From Microbacterium oleivorans (lineage in GTDB: Bacteria > Actinomycetota > Actinomycetes > Actinomycetales > Microbacteriaceae), in assembly GCF_013389665.1 (NCBI RefSeq), contig NZ_CP058316.1, positions 2,852,001 to 2,916,000 on the forward strand: a stretch of 64,000 nt of DNA. The letters are read 5' to 3'. How positions within the stretch are numbered: position 1 is the first letter of the stretch; each line of letters starts with the position of its first letter. The position numbers were made by a program, and so were the translations under genes. The notes under the pieces were generated by a model, which was not told where the DNA came from, ran no database searches, and worked only from the letters and a program-made list of their open reading frames with translations. Shown piece after piece: positions 1 to 10,424 of the stretch.

Positions 1-74
1 TGTCGGATGTCGTTCCCGACGACATCGCCGGTCTGGACGACGAGCTGGTCACCCCCGAGCTCTCGCTGCGCTGA
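1..74 (+). CDS. C-terminal end of an unidentified gene
   Basis: Only the last 23 codons are present, read from base 3 to the TGA at 72-74. The tail is acidic (DVVPDDIAGLDDELV) and shows no recognisable motif. It runs in the same direction as the DUF3046 gene, 15 bases upstream of it. In related actinobacteria the gene just before DUF3046-recA is often a small helix-turn-helix regulator of the ClgR type, so that is a possible identity, but nothing in the visible tail proves it. Confidence 0.45.
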   Translation, partial: SDVVPDDIAGLDDELVTPELSLR

Positions 75-89
75 TCCAGCGCGTCCCCC

Positions 90-314
90 ATGCGTCGCAG
101 TGAGTTCGAGCGCGCCGTCGACGCCGAGTTCGGATCGCGCGGGCCGGCCCTGATCGACGACCTCGGCCTGCAGCCCTTCGGCAATCGCACGGCTCGGCAG
201 GCGTTGGCCGACGGTGAGCCGCCCCGATCCGTCTGGATCGCATTGTGCGTCGAGGCGGATGTCCCCGAATCCCGGCGCTACGGTGTGGGCAGGCTCGACC
301 CGCGCGACAGATAG
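90..314 (+). CDS. DUF3046 family protein
   Basis: A 74-residue cytoplasmic protein with the conserved layout of DUF3046: an N-terminal EFERAVDAEFG segment, a central RTARQALADGE stretch and a C-terminal helix IALCVEADVPES. The family is confined to Actinobacteria and typically sits directly upstream of recA, as here. Its biochemical role is unknown. The ATG at 90 gives the usual family length. The gene ends 21 bases before a SOS box, so recA can be transcribed independently of it. Confidence 0.8.
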   Translation: MRRSEFERAVDAEFGSRGPALIDDLGLQPFGNRTARQALADGEPPRSVWIALCVEADVPESRRYGVGRLDPRDR

Positions 315-335
315 CTCGCGCGGCGCGGCGTGTCG

Positions 336-351
336 TCGAATATCCGTTCGA
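336..351. promoter_or_regulatory. SOS box (LexA operator) of recA
   Basis: TCGAATATCCGTTCGA matches the actinobacterial/Gram-positive LexA consensus TCGAAC-N4-GTTCGA at 11 of 12 fixed positions. It lies about 200 bases upstream of recA and after DUF3046, so LexA should repress a recA-recX transcript started here and release it after DNA damage. lexA itself is in this window (14709-15374) and has similar sites upstream. Confidence 0.8.
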
Positions 352-548
352 ATCGAGCGTAGGCTCCTTCGCAGGTGGTCTCTTCTGACAGCTCTCCACC
401 GGAACGGGCAGGCCGACGACCGATGTCGGAGGCCCTCCGTACCGTGAGGGAAGTCGGAAGACACCCCATGCCTTGTCGCAGCATCCCGGCACCGAGCCGG
501 GAGCGCGACAGCCTACAGGCGTCGGAATGCGAGCATAAGGAGCACGCC

Positions 549-1604
549 ATGCCATCACCCGCTGACCGCGAGAAGGCCCTCGAATCGGCTCTCGCCCAGA
601 TCGACCGGCAGTTCGGAAAGGGCTCGGTCATGCGCCTGGGCTCCGACGAGCGTGCGCCGGTCGAAGTCGTGCCCACCGGTTCGATCGCTCTCGATGTCGC
701 GCTCGGCATCGGCGGACTTCCGCGCGGCCGCATCGTCGAGATCTACGGCCCGGAGTCCTCGGGTAAGACCACGCTCACCCTGCACGCCATCGCGAACGCG
801 CAGCGCGCCGGTGGCATCGCCGCGTTCATCGACGCGGAGCACGCGCTCGACCCGTCCTACGCCGAGAAGCTGGGCGTCGACATCGACGCGCTCCTCGTGT
901 CTCAGCCCGATACCGGTGAGCAGGCGCTCGAGATCGCCGACATGCTGATCCGGTCCGGTGCGATCGACCTGGTCGTCATCGACTCGGTCGCCGCACTCGT
1001 CCCCGAGGCCGAGATCAAGGGTGAGATGGGCGACTCGCACGTCGGCCTCCAGGCCCGACTGATGTCGCAGGCCCTGCGCAAGCTCACCGGTGGCCTGAAC
1101 CAGACCAAGACCACGGCGATCTTCATCAACCAGCTGCGCGAGAAGATCGGTGTCTTCTTCGGTTCGCCCGAGACCACCGCCGGTGGAAAGGCGTTGAAGT
1201 TCTACGCATCGGTTCGACTCGACATCCGTCGTATCGAGACGTTGAAGGACGGCACCGAGGCGGTCGGCAACCGGACGCGCGTGAAGGTCGTGAAGAACAA
1301 GATGGCGCCGCCGTTCAAGCAGGCCGAGTTCGACATCCTCTACGGCGTGGGCATCTCCCGCGAAGGGAGTCTGATCGACTTCGGCGTCGAGCACGGCATC
1401 GTGAAGAAGTCCGGCGCCTGGTACACGTATGACGGCGAGCAGCTCGGCCAGGGCAAGGAGAACGCGCGCAACTTCCTGATCAAGAACGCCGACATCGCCA
1501 ACGACATCGAGAACAAGATCAAGCAGAAGCTCGACATCGGTCAGCCGGCCGCTCCTGCCGTCGCAGCTGAGCCCGACGAGCTCGCGGCCCGTCGCCCGGC
1601 GTGA
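549..1604 (+). CDS. recA: Recombinase RecA
   Basis: A 351-residue RecA, the strand-exchange ATPase of homologous recombination and co-protease for LexA self-cleavage. Walker A is GPESSGKT (residues 67-74), the catalytic Glu lies in FIDAEHALD (about residue 97), Walker B is LVVIDS (about 141-146), and loop L2 is around [17 protein letters not shown]. No intein is present. An upstream in-frame ATG at 375 exists, but the ATG at 549 has an AAGGAG ribosome site at 536-541 and gives the normal RecA N-terminus. The stop overlaps the recX start. Confidence 0.98.
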   Translation: MPSPADREKALESALAQIDRQFGKGSVMRLGSDERAPVEVVPTGSIALDVALGIGGLPRGRIVEIYGPESSGKTTLTLHAIANAQRAGGIAAFIDAEHALDPSYAEKLGVDIDALLVSQPDTGEQALEIADMLIRSGAIDLVVIDSVAALVPEAEIKGEMGDSHVGLQARLMSQALRKLTGGLNQTKTTAIFINQLREKIGVFFGSPETTAGGKALKFYASVRLDIRRIETLKDGTEAVGNRTRVKVVKNKMAPPFKQAEFDILYGVGISREGSLIDFGVEHGIVKKSGAWYTYDGEQLGQGKENARNFLIKNADIANDIENKIKQKLDIGQPAAPAVAAEPDELAARRPA

Positions 1605-2341
1605 GCGGATCGAGCCGCGACGGGGGCGAGGCCGAGCGCCTCGCCCCTGTCATCCCCCTCTTCGGCGGGACCGACCCCACGCCGGTGCCCGATGCGGCGC
1701 GGGCGACGTCGCGGGCCGACCGCGATGAGACGCGGCCCGCGGAGCGGTGGCACACGACGTGGGTTGCCGAGACCAGACGTGGAACCGCGATGAGCCCGAA
1801 CCCATCGGCTGGCGGAGTCTCAGCAGCAGCAGTGGTGCCGCCCACCGGCGACGCGTCGGCACCCGTGACGGATGCCGGTGATGATCGGATGCGCGCGGAG
1901 CGCTCGCTCCTGAAGCGACTGCGCGGACGTTCGCTCTCGGTACGCGAGGCGCGAGCGGTGCTCGGCGAGGGCGGCATCGATGAGGGTACGCGAGATGAGA
2001 TCATCACCGCGTTCCTCGACAACGGCTATCTCGATGACAGCCGACTGGCCGAGCAGCTGCTCGACGGCGCACTCGGGCGCAAGGCCCAGGGTGCTCAGGC
2101 CATTTCGCAGACCCTCGCGCGACGCGGACTCGAGCGCGACGTCATCGACATCGCGCTGGCGTCCCTGCCCGATGACGAAGACGAGCGTGCGCTCGAATTC
2201 GCACGCGGCCGGGCGCGAGGAATGACGGGGCTCGACCCCGATACGGCGCTGCGCCGCCTCCACGGTCAGCTCGCGCGACGCGGATTCGGCGGATCCCGGG
2301 CGATGTCGGCGGCGCGGCAGGCGCTCGACGAATTACGCTGA
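1601..2341 (+). CDS. recX: Regulatory protein RecX
   Basis: A 246-residue protein starting at a GTG that overlaps the recA stop codon, so the two are translationally coupled. RecX binds RecA filaments and limits their ATPase and recombinase activity. The RecX core of three-helix repeats begins near residue 97 ([22 protein letters not shown]) and runs to the C-terminus ([25 protein letters not shown]). The first 95 residues are low-complexity and absent from short RecX proteins; such extensions are common in this family in Microbacteriaceae. An internal ATG at 1790 is an alternative start that would shorten but not remove the extension. Confidence 0.92.
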   Translation: MSGSSRDGGEAERLAPVIPLFGGTDPTPVPDAARATSRADRDETRPAERWHTTWVAETRRGTAMSPNPSAGGVSAAAVVPPTGDASAPVTDAGDDRMRAERSLLKRLRGRSLSVREARAVLGEGGIDEGTRDEIITAFLDNGYLDDSRLAEQLLDGALGRKAQGAQAISQTLARRGLERDVIDIALASLPDDEDERALEFARGRARGMTGLDPDTALRRLHGQLARRGFGGSRAMSAARQALDELR

Positions 2342-2377
2342 GCTCCGCAGAGGCGCGCTGACGTCGATCGTCGGCGC

Positions 2378-4991
2378 TCAGGCCCACGAGCGTCGCGGCT
2401 CGTCCTCGTCCTGACGGTCGGTTCCGACCATCGAGCCCAGATCGCTGCGGTTGCGAGCGCCGATCTTCGAACGCGCCTGATAGATGTGCGACTCGACAGT
2501 GCGCACCGACAGGAACAGCGCGTGGGCGATCTGCCGGTTGGTGAGTCCCTCGTGCACGAGCCCCGCGATCTCGCGCTCCCGGGCCGTCAGGAGGTCGCGC
2601 GCGGCATCCGCTGCGACGGCTCGGCGCGCGTGCCCGCGCCGCAGCAACTCCGGCGGGCACAGGTCGAGGCAGAGGTGCGCCAGCGCGGCGCTCGCACCCA
2701 ACGCCTCATCTGCAGCCGCGCGCTCGGCGCTGCGGAGGATCATCTCGATCGCATCGGTCTGCACGGTCTCCGCGATCGCGCGGAGCCGGTCGAGCGCCTC
2801 ATCGGCGTCAGGATGGCGCACGACGATCAGCCGATGGAGGCAGCGCACCTGCAGCATGACGGCGTCCGTGGTCGAGCTGATCTGCCATGCCGCGGCGGCA
2901 TGCGTGCGCGCGTCGTCCCACCGTCCTTCGGCCAGCGCGAGCGTGGCCTGGGTGGCCTCCATCATGTGGCGGTAGAGCGGATTCGTCGCGCCATGGGGAG
3001 GATTCACCGCATCGAGAACGTCGCGAGCCTCGGAGGTGTACCCGAAGAGCGCGAGCCCGAGGGCGGTCTCCATCGTGAGCATGCCCTGGCCGGTGCCGCC
3101 GAGGAGTGGGCTGCGGTTCAGCGACGCGGTCAGCTCGAGTCGAGCCTCCAGCACGTGTCCGCGCCGGAGGAGCGCGAGTACGGAGGCGGCTCCCGCGAGG
3201 GCGAGGCTCGCGCCGCCGCGGCGCGCGGCGAAGTCCCGGTCCGCCGCGAGATCGACGAGCGTGGCCGTGTCGTCGTCGCCGACGATCGTGCGTGCGGCCA
3301 GGTCGAGGCATCGTGCGCGCAGGAGCTCGATGGCCGACCCTCGCCGCTCACCCGAACGCAGCAGACGCTGGACGGTACGCAGCGCGACGCGCATGTCCTC
3401 GTCGCGGCCGAGATACGCCGCGATCGTGGCGGCGAGCAGCTCGGTGTCGACCCGGTCGGCGGTGTCGAGTTGCGGGTGAGCGCGCAGCCGAGCGACGATC
3501 TCGTCTGCGCGCCGGATCTGCAGGGCGTCGATCGCCTGGCGGGCGGCCGCGAGTTCGTGGTCGGGTGTGGTGCGGGGCGGGCGGTCGTCCTCCGGCGTGC
3601 CGGAGCGCTCGGTGGCCGACGCGTCGACGGGGAGGGCCAGTGCCAGCGCCACGCTGAGCGTGCGCCGTTGCCCCTCGGCGGGCAGGGCGTCGAGCCGGAG
3701 ACCGGCGGCCTCGGAGGAGCCCAACGCGGTGTGCGCAAGGTGCTCCTCGAGGGAGAGCACCGCTGTCGCGGCCTCCGCCCCCGCCCAGGTCGCGTACGCA
3801 GCCGCCGAGGATGCGTCACCGTGATCGTTGGCCTCGCGCGCTGCGTCGCTCATGACCCGTCGCACCAGCTCGATGGGCACCTCTCCGGGCAGCGATGCCG
3901 CATCGGGCACATCGCGTAGCCAGTGCTCGGCCAGGAGACGCGCCAGCGGGGCGTTCCACCAGAGGCCGCGATCCGAGATGAGTCTGTCGAGAGCCTCCTT
4001 CACCACCTCGTCCGCCGCAGCGGGGCCGAGGTGGCGCGCCGCGGCGCGCGCGATCGCCCGGTTGGCGGTGAAGCGGTGCATGATCGTCTGATCATCGTGA
4101 AGCAGCCCCGCCGCGCGAAGCGCGTTCAGCGTTGCCGAGGGGATGAAGCGTGCGGCGTCGCCGAAGCTCAGTCCGGGCGTGTGGTCGAGGAGCACCAGAG
4201 CACGCAGCACCTCGTCGTCGAAGCCCCGGATGTGCGCGTGCACGGTGGCTGCCAGGCGGCTGTGGGCCGAGACGTCGTCGATGGCCTGGATGGGGTCGTC
4301 GCCGCGCAGAGCGGCCTCGATGGCGATCTCTGTCAGTGCGCGCAGCAGTGCGCGCGATCCGTCGGCCTGCCAGAGGATCGCGGCGCGCGTCACCGAGTCG
4401 AGCCGGTGACCGCCGGAGAACTCCGCCAGCAGTTGAGCGCCGTCGTCCGTCTGGAGTGGACGCAGATCCAGCCGGTCCGCTGCGCCGCTCAGCCACAGGT
4501 CGTGCAGCCGTTCGACCTCCGGGCCGATCGCGCGTGCACCCAGCCGCGGCTCGGTCACCGCGAACAGTGCCGACACGTGCGGGGTGTGCACGCCCCGCAG
4601 CAGAGCGTGCAGGGAGGCGCTGTCGAGGTCGTGGGCATCGTCGATGGCGACCACCAGCGGCTCGTCGATCGTCCCGTCGCGCAGCCCGGCGGCACGCGGA
4701 TCCGAGGACGCCTCGAGGGCTCCGAACGGCACCTGTGACAACGACGTCGCGCCTCGGAGCACAAGGGGCGGTGACCCCCCGTCCGAGAGCGCGGCGACGA
4801 CGCGATGCAGCAAGAAGCTTCTTGCCGGAACCGAGCGGACCGCCCATCACGGTGGTGACGCCACGTGACAACGACGCCGCAAGAGCCCGAGGATCTCTGC
4901 CGGCGCCGACGACCGGCGCCGAACGCATCCCTCTCGCGGCATCCTCTGGGGGTCGCTGCGACGCATGCGTTCCCGTTTGCGTACTCCCCAT
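2378..4991 (-). pseudogene. LuxR-family AAA/ATPase regulator, frameshifted in Walker A
   Basis: A large LAL-type regulator: N-terminal nucleotide-binding domain, long helical middle and a C-terminal LuxR HTH (LTAREREIAGLVHEGLTNRQIAHALFLS... at about 2400-2600). The N-terminal part, from the ATG at 4989-4991 (GGAG ribosome site), reads in one frame up to GGPLGSGK. From there the protein continues only in another frame (FLLHRVVAALSDGG). One extra A in the AAGAAG at about 4815-4823 breaks Walker A; removing one base restores GSGKSFLL. The downstream frame is open for over 800 codons without stops, so the break is recent or a sequencing error. The TTG at 4813 that opens the long frame is not a credible start, since it lies inside the P-loop. 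Confidence 0.85.
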
Positions 4992-5262
4992 GCTCCGACA
5001 TCGCCCCCCGTGTCCAGCCCGTAGTTGCTCAAGATACTCAGCCCCCTGCGCGAGGTACCAGTGTCGATGGACTTTTTGACTACTGAGGTAACCCTGACGC
5101 ACTACCGAGACTCCTACGGGCCGCCGCGGTGTGAGGTCGGCGGGCGGTCGCGGGTGACACGGACACCACACGGGGATGCGGCGCACCGGCCACGCCGTGG
5201 CGACTCACGTACTACCGTCGCGGAATATCGCGACCGCGACGCGGCGGCCACGAGACCTGGGG

Positions 5263-5856
5263 GTGGGGACGGTGCACGATACGGATCGGATCGACGCGAA
5301 ACGGATCGTCCCCGCCGCGGCGGCGACCGCGGGCACCGATGGCGTCGCACGGGACGACCGGCTGGCGACGGTGGCGGGGATCACCCTGATCCTGGTCGTC
5401 GGATGGCTGATCGCCGCCTGGGTGTTCGACGTCTCGCTGCACCCGGTCGCAGCTCCCTCCATGTCGCCCGCCATCGTGACGGGCTCGCTGGCCGTCGTCC
5501 AGCGGGTGCCCGCGGGCGACCTGGAACCGGGCGACGTCGTGTTCGATCCCGCTCGCGACGCTCCGGCGCGTGTGATCGGCGTCATGCCGAGTCGGGACGG
5601 CGGAGCGGACGTCGTCGTCACCCTGCGCGGTGACGGCGAAACCGATCTCCCCCCTCACGTCCTGGCGATCCGGGAGATGGAGCGGATCGAGACCACCGCG
5701 CCCATGCTCGGCTGGGTCGCGCTGGCTGTGACGACGCCTATCGGTGGCGCGCTCGGAGCGATGACGGTCGTGACGATCGTGGTCGTCGTGGTGCGGCGTC
5801 GTCGTCGACATCCGCCACTCGGCGGGGCGCGGGGGACAGGGGGATCGAGTGCCTGA
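5263..5856 (+). CDS. Signal peptidase I-like S26 family protein, catalytic His missing
   Basis: An integral membrane protein resembling archaeal/ER-type (SipW-like) signal peptidases. After a first membrane helix (ITLILVVGWLIAAWVF) comes the Ser box APSMSPAIVTGSLAVVQRV, then EPGDVVFD and a TLRGDGETDLPP segment equivalent to the TKGDANxxxDP box, and a second membrane helix followed by a basic tail. In this peptidase type the general base is a His in an HRV motif; here the equivalent reads ARVIGV, with Ala in place of His, so activity is doubtful. Start is uncertain: in-frame GTG codons lie at 5263 and 5272, and an ATG at 5176. The gene overlaps the next one by 8 bases. Confidence 0.65.
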   Translation: MGTVHDTDRIDAKRIVPAAAATAGTDGVARDDRLATVAGITLILVVGWLIAAWVFDVSLHPVAAPSMSPAIVTGSLAVVQRVPAGDLEPGDVVFDPARDAPARVIGVMPSRDGGADVVVTLRGDGETDLPPHVLAIREMERIETTAPMLGWVALAVTTPIGGALGAMTVVTIVVVVVRRRRRHPPLGGARGTGGSSA

Positions 5857-6610
5857 GCCCGGACGGCGCGACGCCGCTCGAACGGCGGCGGCCGCCGCCG
5901 GAGCCCTCATCCTCGCTCTGGTCGTGTCGGCCGCGCCGAATGCGTTCGCGGCCGTGGGTGGCGCCGGCGCACCCCCGCCCGATGCGCGGTTGGTCATCAG
6001 CGCCGGCGCGCTCCCGGACGACGCGCTCACGATGGCGCCCGGCGACGAACGGCACTGGCCGGTGTCGGCGCGGCTCGTCGGGGCGCAGCGGGCGATGCTG
6101 ACGGTGCGGATCGACCGTTCGGGGTCGTTGGCCGACCACCCGGACGGGCTCGAGGTCGGTGTGCGCGCCTGCCCGGAGCCCTGGCTCGTCTCGGCGCCGG
6201 TACCGGCGTGCGCGGTCGGCGGCACAGCGCTGGTCGATACCGTCGCGCTCGCAGCGAGCGATCGTGCGCCCGCCTTCGCCCTGCCGTCGCCGTACGACGA
6301 CGACGACGCGGTGCATCTTCTGGTCACCGTCTCCCTCGGCGACAGTCCGGCGGCGCGGTCGGATCCGTCGCTGCAGGGTCTGCGATCGGACGTCGCCGTC
6401 GTCCTGACCGCGACATCGATCGACGGCGAGCCGGTGCCGCCGTCGGCGACCGCGCTCGCGCGATCCGGCGGGTCATCGCCCATGCTGCTCGCCGTTCTGT
6501 CGGCGGTGGTCCTCCTCCTCGTCGGTGCCGCCGCGACACGGCGTCGCGAGAGCGTGCCCGAACGTAGAATGGGCGCATCATGTCGTCCCCTTCGAGCGCC
6601 CCCACCCTGA
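5849..6610 (+). CDS. Secreted, C-terminally membrane-anchored protein of unknown function
   Basis: A 253-residue protein starting at a GTG within the end of the signal-peptidase-like gene. It has an N-terminal signal peptide ([22 protein letters not shown]), an extracellular domain of about 180 residues rich in beta-prone segments, with two Cys likely to form a disulfide (VRACPEPW and VPACAVG), and a C-terminal hydrophobic helix ([18 protein letters not shown]) followed by TRRRE. This is the layout of a surface protein anchored by a stop-transfer helix. Coupling to the upstream gene suggests it is a substrate or partner of that protein. The end overlaps the miaB start by 31 bases. No family recognised. 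Confidence 0.6.
   Translation: MPEPGRRDAARTAAAAAGALILALVVSAAPNAFAAVGGAGAPPPDARLVISAGALPDDALTMAPGDERHWPVSARLVGAQRAMLTVRIDRSGSLADHPDGLEVGVRACPEPWLVSAPVPACAVGGTALVDTVALAASDRAPAFALPSPYDDDDAVHLLVTVSLGDSPAARSDPSLQGLRSDVAVVLTATSIDGEPVPPSATALARSGGSSPMLLAVLSAVVLLLVGAAATRRRESVPERRMGASCRPLRAPPP
6565..6570 (+). promoter_or_regulatory. -10 element of miaB, leaderless spacing
   Basis: TAGAAT sits 9 bases before the miaB ATG inside the 3' end of the preceding gene. Transcription would start at or next to the start codon, giving a leaderless message. The same arrangement recurs before dapF, hisC, pheS, argH, tyrS and others in this window. Confidence 0.5.
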
Positions 6611-8127
6611 TCGCGCCCTCGACCGCCGCACGGGCCGCCGACGGTCGCATCCGCACGTACGAGGTGCGCACCTTCGGCTGCCAGATGAACGTCCACGATT
6701 CCGAGCGACTGTCGGGCTCTCTCGAGAGCGCCGGGTACCTGCGCGCCGAGCCGGGTGCCGAGGCCGACGTCATCGTCATCAACACGTGCGCCGTGCGCGA
6801 CAACGCGGCCGGCAAGCTCTACGGGACGCTCGGTCATCTCAAGTCGCGTAAGGACAAGCACGACGGGATGCAGATCGCGGTCGGCGGCTGCCTCGCGCAG
6901 ATGGATCAGGATGCCGTTCAGCAGAAGGCGCCCTGGGTCGACGTCGTCTTCGGCACCCACAACATGGGTGCGTTGCCGGGTCTGCTGGAACGCGCTCGCC
7001 ACAACGGCGAAGCCGAGCTCGAGATCCTGGAGGCGCTCGAGACGTTCCCCTCGACGCTTCCCACCAAGCGCGATTCGGTCTCGAGCGGGTGGGTGTCGAT
7101 CTCGGTCGGTTGCAACAACACCTGCACGTTCTGCATCGTCCCGCACCTGCGCGGCAAAGAGAAGGACCGCCGCCCCGGTGACATCCTCAGCGAGATCCGT
7201 CTGCTCGTCGACGACGGGGCGGTCGAGGTGACGCTGCTCGGCCAGAACGTCAACAGCTACGGGGTGGAGTTCGGCGACCGACAGGCGTTCGGCAAGCTGC
7301 TGCGCGCCGCCGGGGAGATCCCGGGTCTCGAACGCATCCGATTCACGAGCCCGCATCCGGCAGCCTTCACCGACGACGTGATCGACGCCATGGCGGAGAC
7401 GCCGGCGGTCATGCCGCAGCTGCACATGCCGCTGCAGTCGGGATCGGACCGCATCCTCAAGGTCATGCGGCGGTCCTACCGCAGCGCGAAGTTCCTCGGC
7501 ATCCTCGAGCGCGTGCGCGAGCGCATCCCGCACGCCGCGATCTCGACCGACATCATCGTCGGGTTCCCCGGCGAGACCGACGAGGACTTCGAGGACACGC
7601 TCCGCGTCGTCGAGCAGGCCCGCTTCGCGAGCGCTTTCACCTTCCAGTACTCCATCCGCGAGGGCACGCCCGCCGCGACCATGCCCGACCAGGTGCCGAA
7701 GGCCATCGTCCAGGAACGCTACGAACGCCTCACAGCGCTGCAGGACCGCATCGCGCTCGAGGAGAACCAGATGCAGGTCGGTCGCGAGCTGCACGTGCTC
7801 GTCTCGTCGGCCGAGGGCAAGAAGAGCGCCGAGACGCACCGGCTCAGCGGTCGTGCCGAGGACAACCGCCTCGTCCACTTCGAGGTGCCGAGCGGCTCGG
7901 TCCTGCCGCGACCGGGCGACGTCGTCTCGGTGACCGTCACCCGCGCCGCGCCCTTCCATCTCTTGGCCGACAGCATCGACGGAGCGCCGCTGCGCGTGCG
8001 TCGCACGCGTGCGGGGGACGCCTGGGATCGCTCGCAGGCCGAGTCCTGCGGCGTTCCCGCGCCCGCCACCGCGAGCGGGCCGCGAGCGGTGTCGCTCGGG
8101 CTGCCCGCGCTCCGCGTCGGCGTGTGA
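6580..8127 (+). CDS. miaB: tRNA-2-methylthio-N6-dimethylallyladenosine synthase MiaB
   Basis: A 515-residue radical-SAM methylthiotransferase that adds the 2-methylthio group to i6A37 of tRNAs. The N-terminal UPF0004 domain holds its cluster cysteines at C34 (FGCQMN), C70 (INTCAV) and C104 (GGCLAQ). The radical-SAM CxxxCxxC is GCNNTCTFC (C178, C182, C185). A TRAM domain follows near residues 390-460. The last 50 residues are an unconserved extension. It is followed with a 4-base overlap by miaA, whose product makes the MiaB substrate, so the two steps of the pathway are co-expressed. Confidence 0.96.
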   Translation: MSSPSSAPTLIAPSTAARAADGRIRTYEVRTFGCQMNVHDSERLSGSLESAGYLRAEPGAEADVIVINTCAVRDNAAGKLYGTLGHLKSRKDKHDGMQIAVGGCLAQMDQDAVQQKAPWVDVVFGTHNMGALPGLLERARHNGEAELEILEALETFPSTLPTKRDSVSSGWVSISVGCNNTCTFCIVPHLRGKEKDRRPGDILSEIRLLVDDGAVEVTLLGQNVNSYGVEFGDRQAFGKLLRAAGEIPGLERIRFTSPHPAAFTDDVIDAMAETPAVMPQLHMPLQSGSDRILKVMRRSYRSAKFLGILERVRERIPHAAISTDIIVGFPGETDEDFEDTLRVVEQARFASAFTFQYSIREGTPAATMPDQVPKAIVQERYERLTALQDRIALEENQMQVGRELHVLVSSAEGKKSAETHRLSGRAEDNRLVHFEVPSGSVLPRPGDVVSVTVTRAAPFHLLADSIDGAPLRVRRTRAGDAWDRSQAESCGVPAPATASGPRAVSLGLPALRVGV

Positions 8128-9071
8128 CCGAGGGCGTTCGTCCCGGTTCCGGGGGGTCGCTGCTCTGGGCGGTCGTCGGCGCCACGGGGACCGGCAAGAC
8201 CGGTCTGTCGCTCGACCTCGCCGAGGCGCTCGGCGCGGTCGGTCGATCGGCCGAGGTCGTCAACGCCGATGCCATGCAGCTCTACCGCGGCATGGACATC
8301 GGCACCGCCAAGGTGCCGGTCGCCGATCGACGCGGCATCCCGCATCATCTCTTCGACGCGCTGTCGGTGACCGATGAGGCCGCGGTGGCCTGGTACCAGG
8401 ATGCCGCGCGCCGCGCGATCGCCGACATCGCCGCGCGCGGGTCCGACGCGATCCTCGTCGGCGGTTCCGGGCTGTACGTCTCGAGCGTGCTCTTCGACTT
8501 CCGCTTCCCGCCACGGGACGAGGGGCTGCGGGCGCGGCTGGAGGACGAGCTCGACGACCTCGGTGCGCCGTCGCTGTTCGCACGGTTGCGCGAGGCCGAT
8601 CCCGTCGCTGCCGACCGCATCGACCCGCGCAACGGCCGGCGCATCGTCCGCGCGCTCGAGGTCCTCGCGCAGGGCGGCGCGACCCACGGGGGCGCGCTGC
8701 CGGTTTCGCCGAAGGCGTGGCATCCCGCGACCAGGATCGTCGCGACCGGCATCCCACGCGGCGAGCTGGTCGCGCTTCTCGACCGCCGCGTCGAGCGGAT
8801 GTGGGCCGACGGCCTGGTCGACGAGGCGGCGCGGTTGCGCTCCGCCGGCATCGAGGACGGCCCGACGGCGGGTCGGGCGATCGGGTACGCCCAGGCCCTG
8901 GCCCAGCTGCGCGGCGAGATGACGTCCGCCGAGGCCATCGCACAGACCCAGGCGCTCACCCGCCGCTATGCGCGGCGACAGGTGTCGTGGTTCCGGCGCT
9001 ACGACACGGCGCGCTGGATCGACGCGAGGGAGGTCGATGCGGCCTCCCTCGTCGGAGAGGATGAGGCATGA
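8124..9071 (+). CDS. miaA: tRNA dimethylallyltransferase MiaA
   Basis: A 315-residue enzyme that transfers dimethylallyl from DMAPP to A37 of tRNAs reading U-starting codons. The P-loop is GATGTGKT (residues 19-26). The family motifs [32 protein letters not shown] and the C-terminal [12 protein letters not shown] are all present. The GTG start overlaps the miaB stop, which gives translational coupling. The stop overlaps the ATG of the next gene. Confidence 0.96.
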   Translation: MTEGVRPGSGGSLLWAVVGATGTGKTGLSLDLAEALGAVGRSAEVVNADAMQLYRGMDIGTAKVPVADRRGIPHHLFDALSVTDEAAVAWYQDAARRAIADIAARGSDAILVGGSGLYVSSVLFDFRFPPRDEGLRARLEDELDDLGAPSLFARLREADPVAADRIDPRNGRRIVRALEVLAQGGATHGGALPVSPKAWHPATRIVATGIPRGELVALLDRRVERMWADGLVDEAARLRSAGIEDGPTAGRAIGYAQALAQLRGEMTSAEAIAQTQALTRRYARRQVSWFRRYDTARWIDAREVDAASLVGEDEA

Positions 9072-9526
9072 GCATCGTGCTGCGTCCGTTCCGGCCCGCC
9101 GACGAGGACGTGGTCGTCGCCCTGTGGCACGAGGTCGGCCTCACCCGCCCCTGGAACGACCCCCGGGCCGACATCAGACGCAAGCTCGTCGTGCAGCCCG
9201 AGCTCTTCCTCGTCGCCGTGGACGACGGCGGTGAGGGCGAGGTCGTCGGCACCGTGATGGCGGGATACGACGGTCACCGCGGCTGGCTCTACTACCTGGC
9301 ATCGGCGCCGACCCGGCGAGGGCGCGGCATCGGCCGGCTTCTGGTCGCCGAGGCCGAACGTCTGCTCGCCGCACAGGGTTGCCCCAAGGTCCAGCTGATG
9401 GTGAGACCTGAGAACGCCGGGGTGCGCGCGTTCTACGCCGCCCTCGGCTATGAGCCATTCGACACCTGGGCCACGGGCAAGCGGCTCGTCGTCGACGGTC
9501 CGGGCAGCCCCGCTCCGCCCGCCTAA
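9068..9526 (+). CDS. GNAT family acetyltransferase (YpeA-like)
   Basis: A 152-residue single-domain GNAT protein. The acetyl-CoA binding motif A is [21 protein letters not shown], preceded by the beta-strand [10 protein letters not shown], and motif B includes [20 protein letters not shown]. It resembles YpeA acetyltransferases, which often lie in tRNA-modification or core operons; the substrate is unknown. It is coupled to miaA by an ATGA overlap. dapF follows 9 bases later but has its own promoter. Confidence 0.85.
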   Translation: MSIVLRPFRPADEDVVVALWHEVGLTRPWNDPRADIRRKLVVQPELFLVAVDDGGEGEVVGTVMAGYDGHRGWLYYLASAPTRRGRGIGRLLVAEAERLLAAQGCPKVQLMVRPENAGVRAFYAALGYEPFDTWATGKRLVVDGPGSPAPPA

Positions 9527-9529
9527 ACT
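9524..9529 (+). promoter_or_regulatory. -10 element of dapF, leaderless spacing
   Basis: TAAACT lies 6 bases before the dapF ATG at 9536 and overlaps the stop codon of the acetyltransferase gene. No Shine-Dalgarno fits between it and the start, consistent with a leaderless transcript. Confidence 0.5.
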
Positions 9530-9535
9530 GGGCCC

Positions 9536-10408
9536 ATGTCGACTGTCGCGTTCACCAAGGGTCACGGAACCGGGAACGACTTCGTCGTGATCGCCGATCC
9601 CGACGGAGGACTCGAGCTCGCCGACGAGCAGGTCGCGGCGCTGTGCGACCGCCACTTCGGGATCGGGGCGGACGGGCTGCTGCGCGTCGTCCGGTCCCGC
9701 GCGCTCCTCGACGGTGCCGAGGCCGCCGTGGCCGGCGCCGAGTGGTTCATGGACTACCGCAATGCCGACGGCTCCGCCGCGGAGATGTGCGGCAACGGCA
9801 TCCGGGTCTACGCGAGATACCTCTTCGAGGCGGGCCTCGTCCCCGCGGACGCAGCCGAGCTGCGCATCGGCACGCGGGCGGGGGTGAAGACCGTCACGCG
9901 CTCCGAGAACGGCTTCGAGGTCGACCTGGGGCTCTGGCGCACCGAGTCGGAGGACGTCCTGGTTCGCGCGCGCGGGCTGGGCGTCGCGCGTCCCGGGCAG
10001 CCGATCGACGTCGGCAACCCGCACGTCGTGGTCGCCCTCGCCAGCGAGGACGAGCTCGCGGGCCTCGACCTGACGGTGCAGCCGCAGCTCGAGCCGCAGC
10101 CCGCATCCGGTGCGAACGTCGAGTTCGTCGTGCCCGCCGATCCGCTGGTGCAGGGAGGCGTCGGCGTCATCCGGATGCGCGTCTTCGAGCGCGGCGTGGG
10201 GGAGACCCTGTCGTGCGGCACGGGCGTGGCCGCATCCGCTCTCGCCGTCCGACACTGGGCCGGGGCCGCGGCTCCCGACCGGTGGAGCGTGGAGATCCCC
10301 GGCGGGCGTCTCGGCGTGCGCGTGGTCACCCATGACGACGGCGAGCACGTGCTGCTGTCGGGGCCGGCGACGCTCGTCTACTCCGGGCAGGTCGCGCTCG
10401 CGGGCTGA
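9536..10408 (+). CDS. dapF: Diaminopimelate epimerase DapF
   Basis: A 290-residue, PLP-independent epimerase that converts LL- to meso-diaminopimelate for lysine and peptidoglycan synthesis. The two catalytic cysteines are C85 in AEMCGNGIR and C227 in [13 protein letters not shown]. The N-terminal [12 protein letters not shown] motif is also typical. It starts 9 bases after the GNAT gene and ends 16 bases before a convergent methyltransferase gene. Confidence 0.96.
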   Translation: MSTVAFTKGHGTGNDFVVIADPDGGLELADEQVAALCDRHFGIGADGLLRVVRSRALLDGAEAAVAGAEWFMDYRNADGSAAEMCGNGIRVYARYLFEAGLVPADAAELRIGTRAGVKTVTRSENGFEVDLGLWRTESEDVLVRARGLGVARPGQPIDVGNPHVVVALASEDELAGLDLTVQPQLEPQPASGANVEFVVPADPLVQGGVGVIRMRVFERGVGETLSCGTGVAASALAVRHWAGAAAPDRWSVEIPGGRLGVRVVTHDDGEHVLLSGPATLVYSGQVALAG

Positions 10409-10424
10409 TCTCGCGGAGGCGTCG

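Noticed and set aside
2486..3919. Long plus-strand ORF opposite the LuxR-type gene
   Set aside because: High-GC shadow frame of the real minus-strand gene; no domains and atypical composition.
2378..4813. Intact 811-residue regulator starting at TTG 4813
   Set aside because: The TTG lies inside the Walker A motif. The natural N-terminus is in another frame, so this is a frameshifted gene and not a shorter intact one.
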